Shown: positions 16,798 through 25,868 of the stretch, one piece after another
Position numbering within the stretch: the stretch's first letter is position 1
Layout of the letters: the number at the start of each line of letters is the position of its first letter
Origin: Litorilituus lipolyticus
Lineage (GTDB): Bacteria; Pseudomonadota; Gammaproteobacteria; Enterobacterales; Alteromonadaceae
NCBI RefSeq assembly: GCF_006439335.1
Contig: NZ_SAWY01000018.1
Span: forward strand, 1-64,000
Length of the DNA: 64,000 nt
Direction of reading: 5' to 3'
Translations under genes and position numbers: made by a program
Notes under the pieces: model-generated
Database searches by the model: none
The model's input: only the letters and a program-made list of their open reading frames with translations
What the model was told of the DNA's origin: nothing

Positions 16798-17490
16798 ATG
16801 TCAAAAAGAATTGCGATTGTTGAAGATGAATGTGCTATTAGAGAAAATTACGCTGATGTTTTACGTAATCAAGGTTATCAGGTTCAAACTTTTGCTAATC
16901 GTGAAGATGCGACACAATCATTTAACTTGCGACTTCCTCATCTAGTTATATTAGATATTGGATTAAATGATGATTATGATGGTGGCTTTATTCTTTGTCA
17001 GCATTTAAGAAGTTTATCTGCGACTTTACCTATCATATTCTTAACCGCTAGAGATAATGATTTTGATACTGTATCGGGCCTGAGAATTGGCGCAGATGAT
17101 TACCTCACTAAAGATATTAGTTTACCCCATCTCACTGCTCGAATATCTGCATTATTTAGGCGTCAAGATGCGCTTAAAAAACCCATTAATAATGATCATA
17201 TTTTAAACTGCGGCGAATTATCAATTGACAGTCAACGTATGTCTATCAGCTGGTTAAAACAGCCTATTGATTTAACAATTACGGAGTTTTGGCTTGTGCA
17301 CGCTTTAGCAAAACATCCAGGTCATGTAAAAAACAGAAACCAATTAATGACTGATTCAAAAATATTTGTTGATGACAGTACAATAACGTCTCACATCAAG
17401 CGTATTAGAAAGAAGTTTGCTTTAATAGATAAACATTTTGACTGTATCGAAACTGTTTATGGTATGGGTTATCGCTGGGTAGCAAATTAG
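16798..17490 (+). CDS. pdsR: Dedicated sortase system response regulator PdsR
   Basis: 230-aa OmpR-type regulator. The receiver domain has EDE at 9-11, Asp53 in VILDIGLND and Lys in DDYLTKDIS. A winged-helix domain (about 135-228) ends with ETVYGMGYRWVAN. The gene ends 1 bp before pdsS, indicating translational coupling. Identification as PdsR rests on the neighbouring PdsO-like and PdsS-like proteins. It probably controls the divergent pdsO promoter and its own. Confidence 0.85.
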   Translation: MSKRIAIVEDECAIRENYADVLRNQGYQVQTFANREDATQSFNLRLPHLVILDIGLNDDYDGGFILCQHLRSLSATLPIIFLTARDNDFDTVSGLRIGADDYLTKDISLPHLTARISALFRRQDALKKPINNDHILNCGELSIDSQRMSISWLKQPIDLTITEFWLVHALAKHPGHVKNRNQLMTDSKIFVDDSTITSHIKRIRKKFALIDKHFDCIETVYGMGYRWVAN

Positions 17491-17491
17491 T

Positions 17492-19711
17492 ATGTTGTTT
17501 CGTGGTATTCGCTTTGGTTTACGTGGCAAATTATTACTTCTTTCTAGTTTTTTGTTCGTAATTCCTTGGTTTGGTTACCAATATGTTTGGGAAATGGAAA
17601 AATATTTACGCTATGGACAAGAACAAACCATTGTTGGTACTGCCCGTGCCCTTGCTACTGCCCTTCATGAACGTCCAAAGTTATTTGAGAATCAAGCCAG
17701 TTTTTTGCCGAGTGTGGAAAAAGGTAAAGATTTATATGGATATCAATTAAATGAGCCTATTCAATTAGATGGCCTTAAACAAGATTGGCCAAAGTTTGAG
17801 CATGGAACATTTTACTATACAGATAAACATTTGATAAAAAATGACGCCAATAACGAATTATTACAGCCATCAATTAGTTTCAGTGCAAGTGTAGGTAAAT
17901 ATGACAAATATCTCTATTTATTCTTTAGTGTCATAGATAACAGCACCACTTTTAGGGGAGAAAATGCCCGTAGTATAGTTAAAAATGATCATTTATTACT
18001 GTCATTTATTAATGAAGACGAACAATTTAAACGCTTTATCATCAGTAATAAAAAAGCTGGCTGGCTATCGGCATTTGAAGTAATTGAAGAAAGCACAATT
18101 GATGGACAAGCTACTGAATCATTAATCCCCGCCCCTAAAATTCAAGGTCATTGGTTACCGACTAATCAAGGCAATAATATTGAACTTAGGTTGCCCCTAA
18201 CGGATATTGGCGACAAGATAGCTTTTGCTATTGCTGATGTCGATGAAGAAAATGGTAATGTATTGAGCACTATTGGCTCTGCAAACCCCGAAAATTTAGC
18301 AAGTTTAGGCACTATACTAGTACCCTCTCCCGAAATAGAAAGAATTGTAAACGGAATGAGTCATACAAACTCAAGTATTTGGGTGATAGATCACCACCAC
18401 AGAGTACTGGCAAGTGCTGGTTCATTAAAAACAGCAGGAGGGTTTTGGCAGAGCAACCGTTTACCAAACGATCTCAATGACAACAGTCTATGGCAACAAT
18501 TTAAATCAAAAGTATTGTTACCTTTATACTACAAGATATTAACTAAACCACCGACAAATTTTATCGACAAATTATATGATGCTCAAAACTTAACAGGGAA
18601 ACATATCGTCAAGGCATTGTCAGGAAAAGCCACTTCACAATGGCGTTTAACGACAGATCAACAAGCACTGGTTCTATCCGCGGCCTACCCTATTTTTATT
18701 GAGGGTGATGTAAAAGGTGCTGTTATTGTTGAAGAAACAACAAATGGCATCCGAACACTAAGAAACCAAGCGCTAGAAAAGTTATTTAGTGTCATTCTAG
18801 CAATTATGATTTTAGGCGCCCTAACTTTCTTATTATTTGCCTCACGCATTACATCTCGTATTCGAGCATTAAGTAACCAAGCAGAAATGGCCATTGATGA
18901 GCATGGTCGAATTACAGGCGATATTGTCACTTCTTATACTAATGACGAAATTGGAGATCTCTCTAGAAGTTTCTCTCGGGCAATTGAACGTTTAAAGCAA
19001 TATAATCATTACTTAGAGAATATGTCTTCACGGTTATCACATGAATTACGTACGCCCATCGCTGTAGTAAAAACATCACTAGAGAACCTAAAATTTCAAC
19101 AACAAAATGACAATAACAATTCAAGTCAGTTATACATTGAACGAGCTCAAACAGGAATTAATACCTTAAACCAGATTTTAACCAACATGAGTGAAGCTAC
19201 AAGGTTAGAACAAATTTTAACGAACACGGAGAAATCTGTATTTAACATAAAGCAAGTCATTGCTGGTTGTACTTTAGGTTATCAAGAAGTGTACAAAGGC
19301 GTGAATTTTAAGCTTAACTTCATTAAAACAGATGATAATGAACCGTTAAGCATCAATGGCTCTCCTGAGCATATTGTTCAATTACTTGATAAAGTGATCA
19401 ATAATGCCGTAGATTTTAGCGAAGATCAGCTTATTTCAATAGATGTTATAAAGTATAAAGCCCATATAGAAATAAGAATCAGCAATAATGGTATTCCTTT
19501 ACCTGAGGCGATGGTTAATGGTTTGTTTGATTCGATGATTTCAATTCGTACTCAAGGTAAACACAGCGAACCTCACTTAGGTTTAGGGCTATATATTGCA
19601 AGACTCATTTGTCACTTTCATCAAGGAAACATTAGTGCCTCAAATCACGACTCCCCAAAAGGCGTAACTATTACCATTGAATTGCCATTATTCACTAAAG
19701 CTCTTAATTAG
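17492..19711 (+). CDS. pdsS: Dedicated sortase system histidine kinase PdsS
   Basis: 739-aa membrane sensor kinase: an N-terminal membrane helix (about 13-30), a very large periplasmic region (about 30-430), a second helix (about 433-452), HAMP, HisKA with His517 in SHELRTP, and HATPase_c with FSEDQ and HLGLGLYIARLICHFHQG. Such long sensors are typical of the Pds kinase. It is transcribed with pdsR and presumably phosphorylates it. The periplasmic ligand is unknown. Confidence 0.85.
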   Translation: MLFRGIRFGLRGKLLLLSSFLFVIPWFGYQYVWEMEKYLRYGQEQTIVGTARALATALHERPKLFENQASFLPSVEKGKDLYGYQLNEPIQLDGLKQDWPKFEHGTFYYTDKHLIKNDANNELLQPSISFSASVGKYDKYLYLFFSVIDNSTTFRGENARSIVKNDHLLLSFINEDEQFKRFIISNKKAGWLSAFEVIEESTIDGQATESLIPAPKIQGHWLPTNQGNNIELRLPLTDIGDKIAFAIADVDEENGNVLSTIGSANPENLASLGTILVPSPEIERIVNGMSHTNSSIWVIDHHHRVLASAGSLKTAGGFWQSNRLPNDLNDNSLWQQFKSKVLLPLYYKILTKPPTNFIDKLYDAQNLTGKHIVKALSGKATSQWRLTTDQQALVLSAAYPIFIEGDVKGAVIVEETTNGIRTLRNQALEKLFSVILAIMILGALTFLLFASRITSRIRALSNQAEMAIDEHGRITGDIVTSYTNDEIGDLSRSFSRAIERLKQYNHYLENMSSRLSHELRTPIAVVKTSLENLKFQQQNDNNNSSQLYIERAQTGINTLNQILTNMSEATRLEQILTNTEKSVFNIKQVIAGCTLGYQEVYKGVNFKLNFIKTDDNEPLSINGSPEHIVQLLDKVINNAVDFSEDQLISIDVIKYKAHIEIRISNNGIPLPEAMVNGLFDSMISIRTQGKHSEPHLGLGLYIARLICHFHQGNISASNHDSPKGVTITIELPLFTKALN

Positions 19712-19726
19712 TAATCCTTCTAAAAC

Positions 19727-20269
19727 TTAGGTCATGTAAACTACTGCAATGGCATGCACAGGTTTAGCCCCATCATTACCGTAACAATGGGGTAAGTGGC
19801 CATGAAAATAAATTAAGTTTCCTGATTCTACAGCATATTTTTCCCCTTCAACCTCAACGGTTGCAGTGCCTTCTAAACATAAAAATAATTCATGGCTACC
19901 TTCTGGGTGAGGTACACCTTTACAATAACAGCCCGGCATCATACTGATGTCATTAATATGAATATTCTGTGAGCTTATTGGGCTAGCTTTAGTACTTAAA
20001 AATTTTCCATCATCTAAAGTTAAGATACGCATATCTTTCCGATCAATCTGTGTAACATGAACAGACTTTCGTTTGCTAATAAGATCATCAACGGTAACAC
20101 CTAAAGCTTGGGCAACTTTTACTACAACACTGATACTTGGATTGGCAGTATCATTTTCCATATTAGCGAGTGTCGCTCTCGGTATTTGAGCAAGTTCAGC
20201 TAACCTTGTTTGCGTTAATTTATGTTGATTGCGTAAACGCTTAATCCCCTCACTGATAGGGTTAGTCAT
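19727..20269 (-). CDS. XRE-family regulator with C-terminal cupin domain
   Basis: 180 aa. The N-terminal lambda-repressor-type HTH (about 6-65) contains LTQTRLAELAQIPRATLANMEN. The C-terminal cupin (about 105-178) contains HPEGSHELFLCLEGTATVEVEGE and a second motif ending in YFHGHLPHCYGN. XRE-cupin proteins sense small ligands and regulate nearby metabolic genes; none is obvious here except the divergent CGCP gene. It is convergent with pdsS and its gene ends 15 bp after it. Confidence 0.88.
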   Translation of the reverse strand: MTNPISEGIKRLRNQHKLTQTRLAELAQIPRATLANMENDTANPSISVVVKVAQALGVTVDDLISKRKSVHVTQIDRKDMRILTLDDGKFLSTKASPISSQNIHINDISMMPGCYCKGVPHPEGSHELFLCLEGTATVEVEGEKYAVESGNLIYFHGHLPHCYGNDGAKPVHAIAVVYMT

Positions 20270-20516
20270 ACTTTGTCCTTCTATAACTGAAAATTAGCAA
20301 GCATCAATAAATGTTATTACAATATATCAACATAAAAAGCACACCAGTTCCAATATTTAAACATATTTCTATTTTTTTGTCATTTTAGGCTATTTCTCCT
20401 AGACATAGATTAAATATTATTTAAAATGCCGATATCTTAGCAGTACGCTTGGATGGCTATCTGATTTATGAAATAAGTAGCCAAACCTTGAAAATTTATT
20501 GACCTGGAGAAGTAAA

Positions 20517-20705
20517 ATGAATGTTGATCAACATATTAAAGTAGCACAGTGGCACTTAGAACAAGCTCGTTTACACAATGTAAGTGAACATACTTGTGGT
20601 TGTCCACCAAACAAGCACGACCAACGCGCAATTGACGCTGTTGAAGCAGGATTAATCGAAGAAGAAAAATCTTGTACTTTAGAAGCTAAAGAAGCTCGCG
20701 CTTAA
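20517..20705 (+). CDS. Small conserved-looking CGCP protein of unknown function
   Basis: 62 aa, starting MNVDQHIK at ATG 20517 with GGAGA 8 bp upstream; an earlier in-frame start at 20499 has no ribosome site. It is helical and highly polar, with the motif HTCGCPPNKHDQR near residues 25-37 and one more Cys at about 53, a possible metal or redox site. Not recognised as a named family. A stem-loop follows the gene. Confidence 0.7.
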   Translation: MNVDQHIKVAQWHLEQARLHNVSEHTCGCPPNKHDQRAIDAVEAGLIEEEKSCTLEAKEARA

Positions 20706-20716
20706 TTAATTTAGCT

Positions 20717-20746
20717 ATGTTGGTAATACCATGGTATTGCCAACAT
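20717..20746 (+). terminator. Stem-loop after the CGCP gene
   Basis: ATGTTGGTAATACC pairs with GGTATTGCCAACAT with one G-T pair. The following sequence is only moderately T-rich, so it is either a weak terminator or an mRNA 3' stabiliser. Confidence 0.55.
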
Positions 20747-20797
20747 AATCAATCTTATTTCCCTCCAATATACAGCTCAAAATAATATATCTTTGTA

Positions 20798-21706
20798 TTA
20801 TCTATCAGATAATATATTTCTATTACAATCAAGCTCAAAAACCTTATCGGCTTCTGTTGGCATTGTCATAAATGCATGTTCTGTTAATCGCTGAAAAAAC
20901 AATATGAATCTCGCAACTTGAGTTTCATTCATAATCTCTTTAGGTAAGCACGTTTTAGCACTTTTTTTAGTTTTAAAAATCAACTTTCTTTCTTGCTCTA
21001 ATCGCCATTGAAAGACATGTTCAAAACTTGGTGCTTTGATATATAGCCAGTAATTCATTGCTGAATACAGTGGTTGATATTGTTGCTTTAAAAAACGATT
21101 GACTGCTTGGCGCCATAAACTTTGGGAGTCCTCTTCTAGTTCAAGCGAGTTGACTGCTTTAGAAAGTTTTTCACTTGGTTGCGCGTTGACTCCCCAGCAC
21201 CAGCCCTCAACTATTACAATATCCACGGGTTCGTTAATTACTTTCCATTGATTCACACCACAAGGTTCATCAGTTGCTTTATCAAACCTAGGAATTTTAA
21301 AAGGTTCATTTACTGCATTATTCTTATTGAGCAAAACTAATGTTTTTGAAAATAAAACCGTATCATGTGTTCCTGGTACCCCCCTCGTTTCAAATAATGG
21401 ATGAACGTTTACTGCTAATTGCTTACGCTCATTCTTGCTTAAATAAAAATCATCTAAAGACGTAGCTACCACTCGAGTTTGGTATTTAAAAAACAAATAC
21501 CTTTTCATAAACTGACTTAATGTAGTTTTTCCTGACCCTTGGCAACCATTCACTCCGACAAAAAATGGTAAGTTATTTTTATTATTTGCTAATTGATATA
21601 TCTCTTCACAAAACGGAATAAAGTGAAGTTTTATCAAAGTAAAATAGTGTTTAGGTAAACTATGCTCTCGCACAAATTTACCTATAAAAACAGTTAGCTC
21701 AGTCAT
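20798..21706 (-). CDS. D-glycerate 3-kinase-like P-loop kinase
   Basis: 302-aa P-loop NTPase of the phosphoribulokinase/uridine-kinase fold. Walker A is GVNGCQGSGKTT (about 52-63). The family pattern SLDDFYLSKNER (about 91-102) and HPLFETRGVPGTHD resemble glycerate 3-kinase (plant GLYK, bacterial YggC-like) and yeast Tda10. The segment PVDIVIVEGWCWGV is the Walker B-like strand. The substrate is inferred from family; other hydroxy acids or sugars are possible. Confidence 0.75.
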   Translation of the reverse strand: MTELTVFIGKFVREHSLPKHYFTLIKLHFIPFCEEIYQLANNKNNLPFFVGVNGCQGSGKTTLSQFMKRYLFFKYQTRVVATSLDDFYLSKNERKQLAVNVHPLFETRGVPGTHDTVLFSKTLVLLNKNNAVNEPFKIPRFDKATDEPCGVNQWKVINEPVDIVIVEGWCWGVNAQPSEKLSKAVNSLELEEDSQSLWRQAVNRFLKQQYQPLYSAMNYWLYIKAPSFEHVFQWRLEQERKLIFKTKKSAKTCLPKEIMNETQVARFILFFQRLTEHAFMTMPTEADKVFELDCNRNILSDR

Positions 21707-21762
21707 AAGTTTTTCAAGTAATTAGCTTTTCAAACAGTTTAGCTACAAATGACTATATTTAC

Positions 21763-23034
21763 TCACTTTTCTCTTGTTTTTGAACGTGTTTTTGTTTTGT
21801 TATATGCCGTATAGGTTTTGTGTTTTACCTTATTATGTATGGGCTTTGAAGCCGTATGATTGGGCTTATGAATAGTACGCTGCTGGAACTGCTTAGTTTT
21901 TTTCTGCTTATTTTGAGCAACCATTTCTTTTTTTTGCGTTATATACTTTACCTGTTTTTTAGTATGCTGCTTATGCGCTCTCGAATATTTCACCTTTTTT
22001 TTATTTGCTAGATTCTCTTTCTTTGTATTGTGAACTGTTTTGTTAAGGCCTTTATGAGGTTTGTTCAATTTAGCCTTAATATGACCATGATGAGGTCTAA
22101 CTTTTGTAATTCGGCTTCTTGGATGATATTTATGCTTAACACTAGAGTGAGCATATTTCACACCTCTTCTATGTGATGGCTTATGATGCCAGCGTTTTGA
22201 ACCTGAACTTTTTACCACCTTTACTCTACTGTAATCTGGATAGTGAATTCTTTTTGGATATGGCGTTATAACAACGTGTTTCTTGTGCCAATGAAATGCA
22301 CCAAAATAAAAGTGAGCTGAAATGTGAACTGCTTTATGCCAATAAAAAGGACGATATCGACTATATGAATAATGTCTTACATAGATATGACTTGGTATAT
22401 GCCAATATATGGGTGGATAGTGTGCCCACCCCCAATGACCATAAACAATGCGAGTATCGTAATAAGGCACATAAATAACTTTTTGCTCAACAGGCTCTAT
22501 CACAATATTATTTTGATCATAACTAACTGTCATGTTTGACATATTATCTAAACTACCCGATGCGCGCGCTTGTCTTCTAAGTTGCTGAATACTGTCTAAT
22601 ACTCGAGCTTCATCTAATAAAAAAGCATCACCAATTTTTTGTGTCCAAGTTAAATCATCGTTTAAACGCTTTAATACACTAGGAAAACTTACTAAGACTT
22701 TGACACTTTCATCCCATTCTTTGTTTTTGAGTTTGTTGGAAATTTTCTTTTGTGAGTACTCAGAGTGATTCGATAACCAGCGATTCGCATGTACTACTTC
22801 TAAAGGATAAGTTGATGCAATCAAAATATGAGTAAGTAAAGTGTCTGGATACAAAGCGATAGGAGCCAATAATTGCGCTAATTCCCCCTGCTCTATCTCA
22901 TCACCATAATAATTTTCACCTTCATGATATGGTGAAGCATCATATCGTAAATTCTCGGAAACTATCCCTTTAGCAAAACCTATTGATTGGGTTAATAAAA
23001 TCACACTTGTGATAAGACATGTAAATTTGTTCAT
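21763..23034 (-). CDS. DUF3300 envelope protein with basic His/Lys-rich tail
   Basis: 423 aa with signal peptide (about 1-22). A DUF3300-type domain (about 40-190) has QLLAPIALYPDTLLTHILIASTYP and VIYVPYYDTRIVYGHWGWAHYPP. The C-terminal half (about 190-423) is a low-complexity tail very rich in Lys, His, Arg and aromatic residues, probably binding anionic envelope polymers. Function unknown. A PhoP-style direct repeat lies 43 bp upstream, linking it to the neighbouring two-component system. Confidence 0.85.
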   Translation of the reverse strand: MNKFTCLITSVILLTQSIGFAKGIVSENLRYDASPYHEGENYYGDEIEQGELAQLLAPIALYPDTLLTHILIASTYPLEVVHANRWLSNHSEYSQKKISNKLKNKEWDESVKVLVSFPSVLKRLNDDLTWTQKIGDAFLLDEARVLDSIQQLRRQARASGSLDNMSNMTVSYDQNNIVIEPVEQKVIYVPYYDTRIVYGHWGWAHYPPIYWHIPSHIYVRHYSYSRYRPFYWHKAVHISAHFYFGAFHWHKKHVVITPYPKRIHYPDYSRVKVVKSSGSKRWHHKPSHRRGVKYAHSSVKHKYHPRSRITKVRPHHGHIKAKLNKPHKGLNKTVHNTKKENLANKKKVKYSRAHKQHTKKQVKYITQKKEMVAQNKQKKTKQFQQRTIHKPNHTASKPIHNKVKHKTYTAYNKTKTRSKTREK

Positions 23035-23076
23035 AAGCCACCTCCTGCTTTGTATATCCAGAATAAAACAAGGTAA

Positions 23077-23094
23077 CTGAACAAGGGCTGAACA
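23077..23094 (-). promoter_or_regulatory. PhoP-style direct repeat upstream of the DUF3300 gene
   Basis: On the coding strand the site reads TGTTCAGCCCTTGTTCAG, i.e. TGTTCA-N5-TGTTCA with 11-bp periodicity. It is 43 bp before the start codon. The same box is found at two other genes around the PhoP-like operon. Confidence 0.65.
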
Positions 23095-23200
23095 TTAACT
23101 TATGTTCTATTTTTGGGATCACAGGAAATTAGCTTACACCTATATTCTAGTGGGTATTTCAACGCTGAAAATTAAAGCTATAAGATAAGATTAATTCTAC

Positions 23201-24580
23201 TTAATGAGTTTTATGGTGGCTAAACAAGATGGTAAATTTAGCGCCAACAAGTTTTTCTGATTCACAAATCAATAAATCACCTTGATAGCTATTCACTAAA
23301 TCTCTGACAATGGCAAGTCCAATACCGTGTCCTTGTTGATAACTATCAATGCGAACACCGCGTTTAAAAATTTGTTCTCGCAGGTCTGATGAAATGCCGC
23401 TGCCATCGTCTTCTATGATTATTGATAACCGTTGCGCATTTTGTTCAACAGATATAGCAATGTGCTGTTTACAGGCCTTACAGGCATTATCTAGAAGATT
23501 ACCTAATATCTCTAATAAATCAGATTCATCTCCCCTAAATGAAGCATTTTCATGACATTGGAGATCAAACTGAACGTTTTTATCTAAATAGATCTTTTTC
23601 AATGTTGATATTAATTTCTCTAGCACATCCTTCACATTAATTGCTAAATGCCAAGATGCTTCCCCTGCGCTTTGAGCTCTTTTTAATTGATGATCGATCA
23701 TATTATTAATAATAGCTAGCTGCTCTTTAGTGCTTTGGTGTTCACTATCTTGGCTTTGAATAACAGCTAGTGGCGTTTTTAAGCTATGCGCTAAATCTGA
23801 TAGAGCATTTCTATATCGTGTTCGCTGATTTTGTTCAGTTTGTAAAAGTAGATTAACCTGATTTGTTAAGGGGTGTAGTTCAACAGGGTAATCTCTTTCC
23901 AATGTCGCTATATTTCCTTGCTCAATCTCATGAACCTCTTCTTTTAACTGTTGCAACGGCTTAAACATCCAGCGCAGCCAAAACCATTGCATAACACCAA
24001 TTAGTGTCATTAACAGCAATAACCATTGCCAAAGTGATAAAGTAAACTCACTAATGGCATCATTAAAATCTGCTTTGCTTTTAATTAAATGCAAGGTTAC
24101 TGGAAATTCAATAGCCTCATTTTCACCAAGATTTTTAGTAAAACTCACAGAATAACTATATATAAAGTGTTCTTGATTATTTAAAGTGATGGTTGAAAAG
24201 TGACTTTTACCGATCTCAGGACTCTTTTGAAAAACGGGTAGCTCTATAGTTAGTAATGATTTTGACTGCCAAAGAATTGAATCAGTGTTGTTCGAGTTCT
24301 TGCTTTTTACCGTCGATATTGCGCTATAAAGACCTGAACGGCTTACATTAAATAGATTTTCTGTTAACTGCTCAGGCATATAAAGCTCATTATTTTCAAC
24401 TTCACTCACAGCCAAAATTGAATAACTATAGGCAGTTAATTCTTTTTCAATTGCTTTAATTAGTCGTGCTTCAAAGGAATTGGTTAATATAAAACCTATA
24501 ATGGGCAATAAAACAAGTACTACTATGCTGGCACTTGCAAGCATACGAAGTTTTAATGAATTTTTCGTTAAATTGAGCAC
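23201..24580 (-). CDS. PhoQ-like sensor histidine kinase
   Basis: 459-aa inner-membrane kinase: TM1 about 14-32, a periplasmic sensor about 33-180, TM2 about 183-203, HAMP-like linker, HisKA with His265 in DLAHSLKTPLAVIQS (a PhoQ-type H-box), and HATPase_c with DDGSGIS and GHGIGLAIVRDLV. The periplasmic domain is not visibly acidic like enteric PhoQ, so the ligand may differ. It is third in the PepSY-regulator-kinase operon, 53 bp after the regulator. Confidence 0.88.
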   Translation of the reverse strand: MLNLTKNSLKLRMLASASIVVLVLLPIIGFILTNSFEARLIKAIEKELTAYSYSILAVSEVENNELYMPEQLTENLFNVSRSGLYSAISTVKSKNSNNTDSILWQSKSLLTIELPVFQKSPEIGKSHFSTITLNNQEHFIYSYSVSFTKNLGENEAIEFPVTLHLIKSKADFNDAISEFTLSLWQWLLLLMTLIGVMQWFWLRWMFKPLQQLKEEVHEIEQGNIATLERDYPVELHPLTNQVNLLLQTEQNQRTRYRNALSDLAHSLKTPLAVIQSQDSEHQSTKEQLAIINNMIDHQLKRAQSAGEASWHLAINVKDVLEKLISTLKKIYLDKNVQFDLQCHENASFRGDESDLLEILGNLLDNACKACKQHIAISVEQNAQRLSIIIEDDGSGISSDLREQIFKRGVRIDSYQQGHGIGLAIVRDLVNSYQGDLLICESEKLVGAKFTILFSHHKTH

Positions 24581-24633
24581 AGTGAAAACGAGTTATCTTA
24601 AAAGAAACAGTGAAAAGAAATAATATAGATTAA

Positions 24634-25311
24634 TCATAGATCGAGCGCTCTTAATCGATAGCCTGCACCGCGGTGGGTTTCAATAAAATTAAATTGCCCC
24701 AAAGGATCAAGCTTTTTACGAAGTCGCCTGATAAAAACTTCTATAACATTTGAATCCAGATCAAAATCTTGATCATAAATATGTTCTGTAAGTTCAGATT
24801 TAGACTTCACTTGGTTTTGGTTAAGCATTAAGTATTCAAGTAATCGATATTCAGAACTACTTAAAGAGATAAGCTCACCATCAACTTTGACTTCAAAACT
24901 GGTCGTATTAATTGACAGTACACCATTGGTGATTATTGGACTTGCTTTACCCGCAGCGCGTCGAATTAGAGCATTTAAACGTGCTAATAACTCTTCATTA
25001 TGAAAAGGTTTTGTCAAATAATCATCTGCGCCTGCATCTAAACCAGATACTTTATCTTGCCAGTTATCTCTTGCAGTGAGAATTAATACAGGGTAACTAA
25101 TATCTTGCGCACGAATCGCCTTGATGACACTAATTCCGTCAACTTTGGGTAAACCTACATCAATAATAGCTGCATCATACTCATATTCAGTTGCTTGAAA
25201 GAGGCCTTCTTCTCCATCATTAGCCACATCAACTGAATAACCACTTTTTTCTAACGCTAGTTTTAGATTGCTCTGTAAATTAATATCATCTTCAACGAGT
25301 AACAAACGCAT
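24634..25311 (-). CDS. PhoP-like response regulator
   Basis: 225-aa OmpR-type regulator. The receiver domain has EDD at 7-9, Asp51 in AIIDVGLP and the PhoP-like stretch ARDNWQDKVSGLDAGADD, then Lys in YLTKPFHNEE. The winged-helix domain has SSSEYRLLEYLM, VIEVFIRRLRKKLD and ETHRGAGYRL. It follows the PepSY gene by 1 bp. The TGTTCA-N5-TGTTCA boxes at this operon and two neighbours are its likely binding sites. Confidence 0.9.
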   Translation of the reverse strand: MRLLLVEDDINLQSNLKLALEKSGYSVDVANDGEEGLFQATEYEYDAAIIDVGLPKVDGISVIKAIRAQDISYPVLILTARDNWQDKVSGLDAGADDYLTKPFHNEELLARLNALIRRAAGKASPIITNGVLSINTTSFEVKVDGELISLSSSEYRLLEYLMLNQNQVKSKSELTEHIYDQDFDLDSNVIEVFIRRLRKKLDPLGQFNFIETHRGAGYRLRALDL

Positions 25312-25312
25312 G

Positions 25313-25639
25313 TTATTTCCCTTTTATTTGGCCTGACTTTGCATCAACAACGACTGAAATAACATGACCATTATCCCTGACCAGTTTAACTCGGTATGCG
25401 GGGCTATTTTTACTATTAAGTTTTTTTACTTTTAATACCTTACCACCATAAGCACTTTTAACCACTTTAGCCGCATGTTGTGAATTTTTTATCACATATT
25501 GATTCGACTTTTTTGAGCTACTAGTTGCTTGAACACCACTCACTATGTTCTGAGTAAAACTATAAGCATGTGATAATGATGTAAAAGTAAAGCTACACAA
25601 TAATAAAACTACTGCGGCTTTTGGTCGTAATAATTTCAT
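25313..25639 (-). CDS. PepSY-domain periplasmic protein
   Basis: 108 aa with signal peptide (about 1-25, ending SHAYS) and one PepSY domain (about 50-107: AAKVVKSAYGGKVLKVKKL, YRVKLVRDNGHVISVVVDAKSGQIKGK). PepSY proteins often inhibit proteases or modulate adjacent sensor kinases. It is first in the operon with the PhoP/PhoQ-like pair and almost certainly acts with it. Confidence 0.88.
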   Translation of the reverse strand: MKLLRPKAAVVLLLCSFTFTSLSHAYSFTQNIVSGVQATSSSKKSNQYVIKNSQHAAKVVKSAYGGKVLKVKKLNSKNSPAYRVKLVRDNGHVISVVVDAKSGQIKGK

Positions 25640-25759
25640 TCACACCTCCTAAATCACTAAACGTATCAAGCTAGTGTAAAAGATCAACCAAGCTAAAGAA
25701 AGCCAACTTAAACAAGTTATTTACAATAATTGTTGATAAACCATTTAACCATAAACTCA

Positions 25760-25777
25760 CTGAACATTTGCTGAACA
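25760..25777 (-). promoter_or_regulatory. PhoP-style direct repeat upstream of the PepSY operon
   Basis: The coding-strand sequence is TGTTCAGCAAATGTTCAG (TGTTCA-N5-TGTTCA), 121 bp before the PepSY start. It suggests autoregulation of the operon. Confidence 0.62.
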
Positions 25778-25799
25778 TATACAAATCAGGTTCATTCCA

Positions 25800-25817
25800 T
25801 GTTCAGCTTTCATTCAG
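25800..25817 (+). promoter_or_regulatory. PhoP-style direct repeat upstream of the surface-protein gene
   Basis: TGTTCAGCTTTCATTCAG is TGTTCA-N5-CATTCA, one base off in each of two positions of the second half. It lies 52 bp before the choice-of-anchor H gene and reads towards it, the same orientation as the other two boxes. Confidence 0.6.
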
Positions 25818-25868
25818 CTACAGAATGGTTAACTCAACTTAACCATAATTAAGCATATAGGTACCACT

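Noticed and set aside
20797-20813. ATTATCT-ATC-AGATAAT palindrome
   Set aside because: It lies at the 3' end of the kinase gene, is AT-rich and short, and has no second copy that I saw; probably chance.
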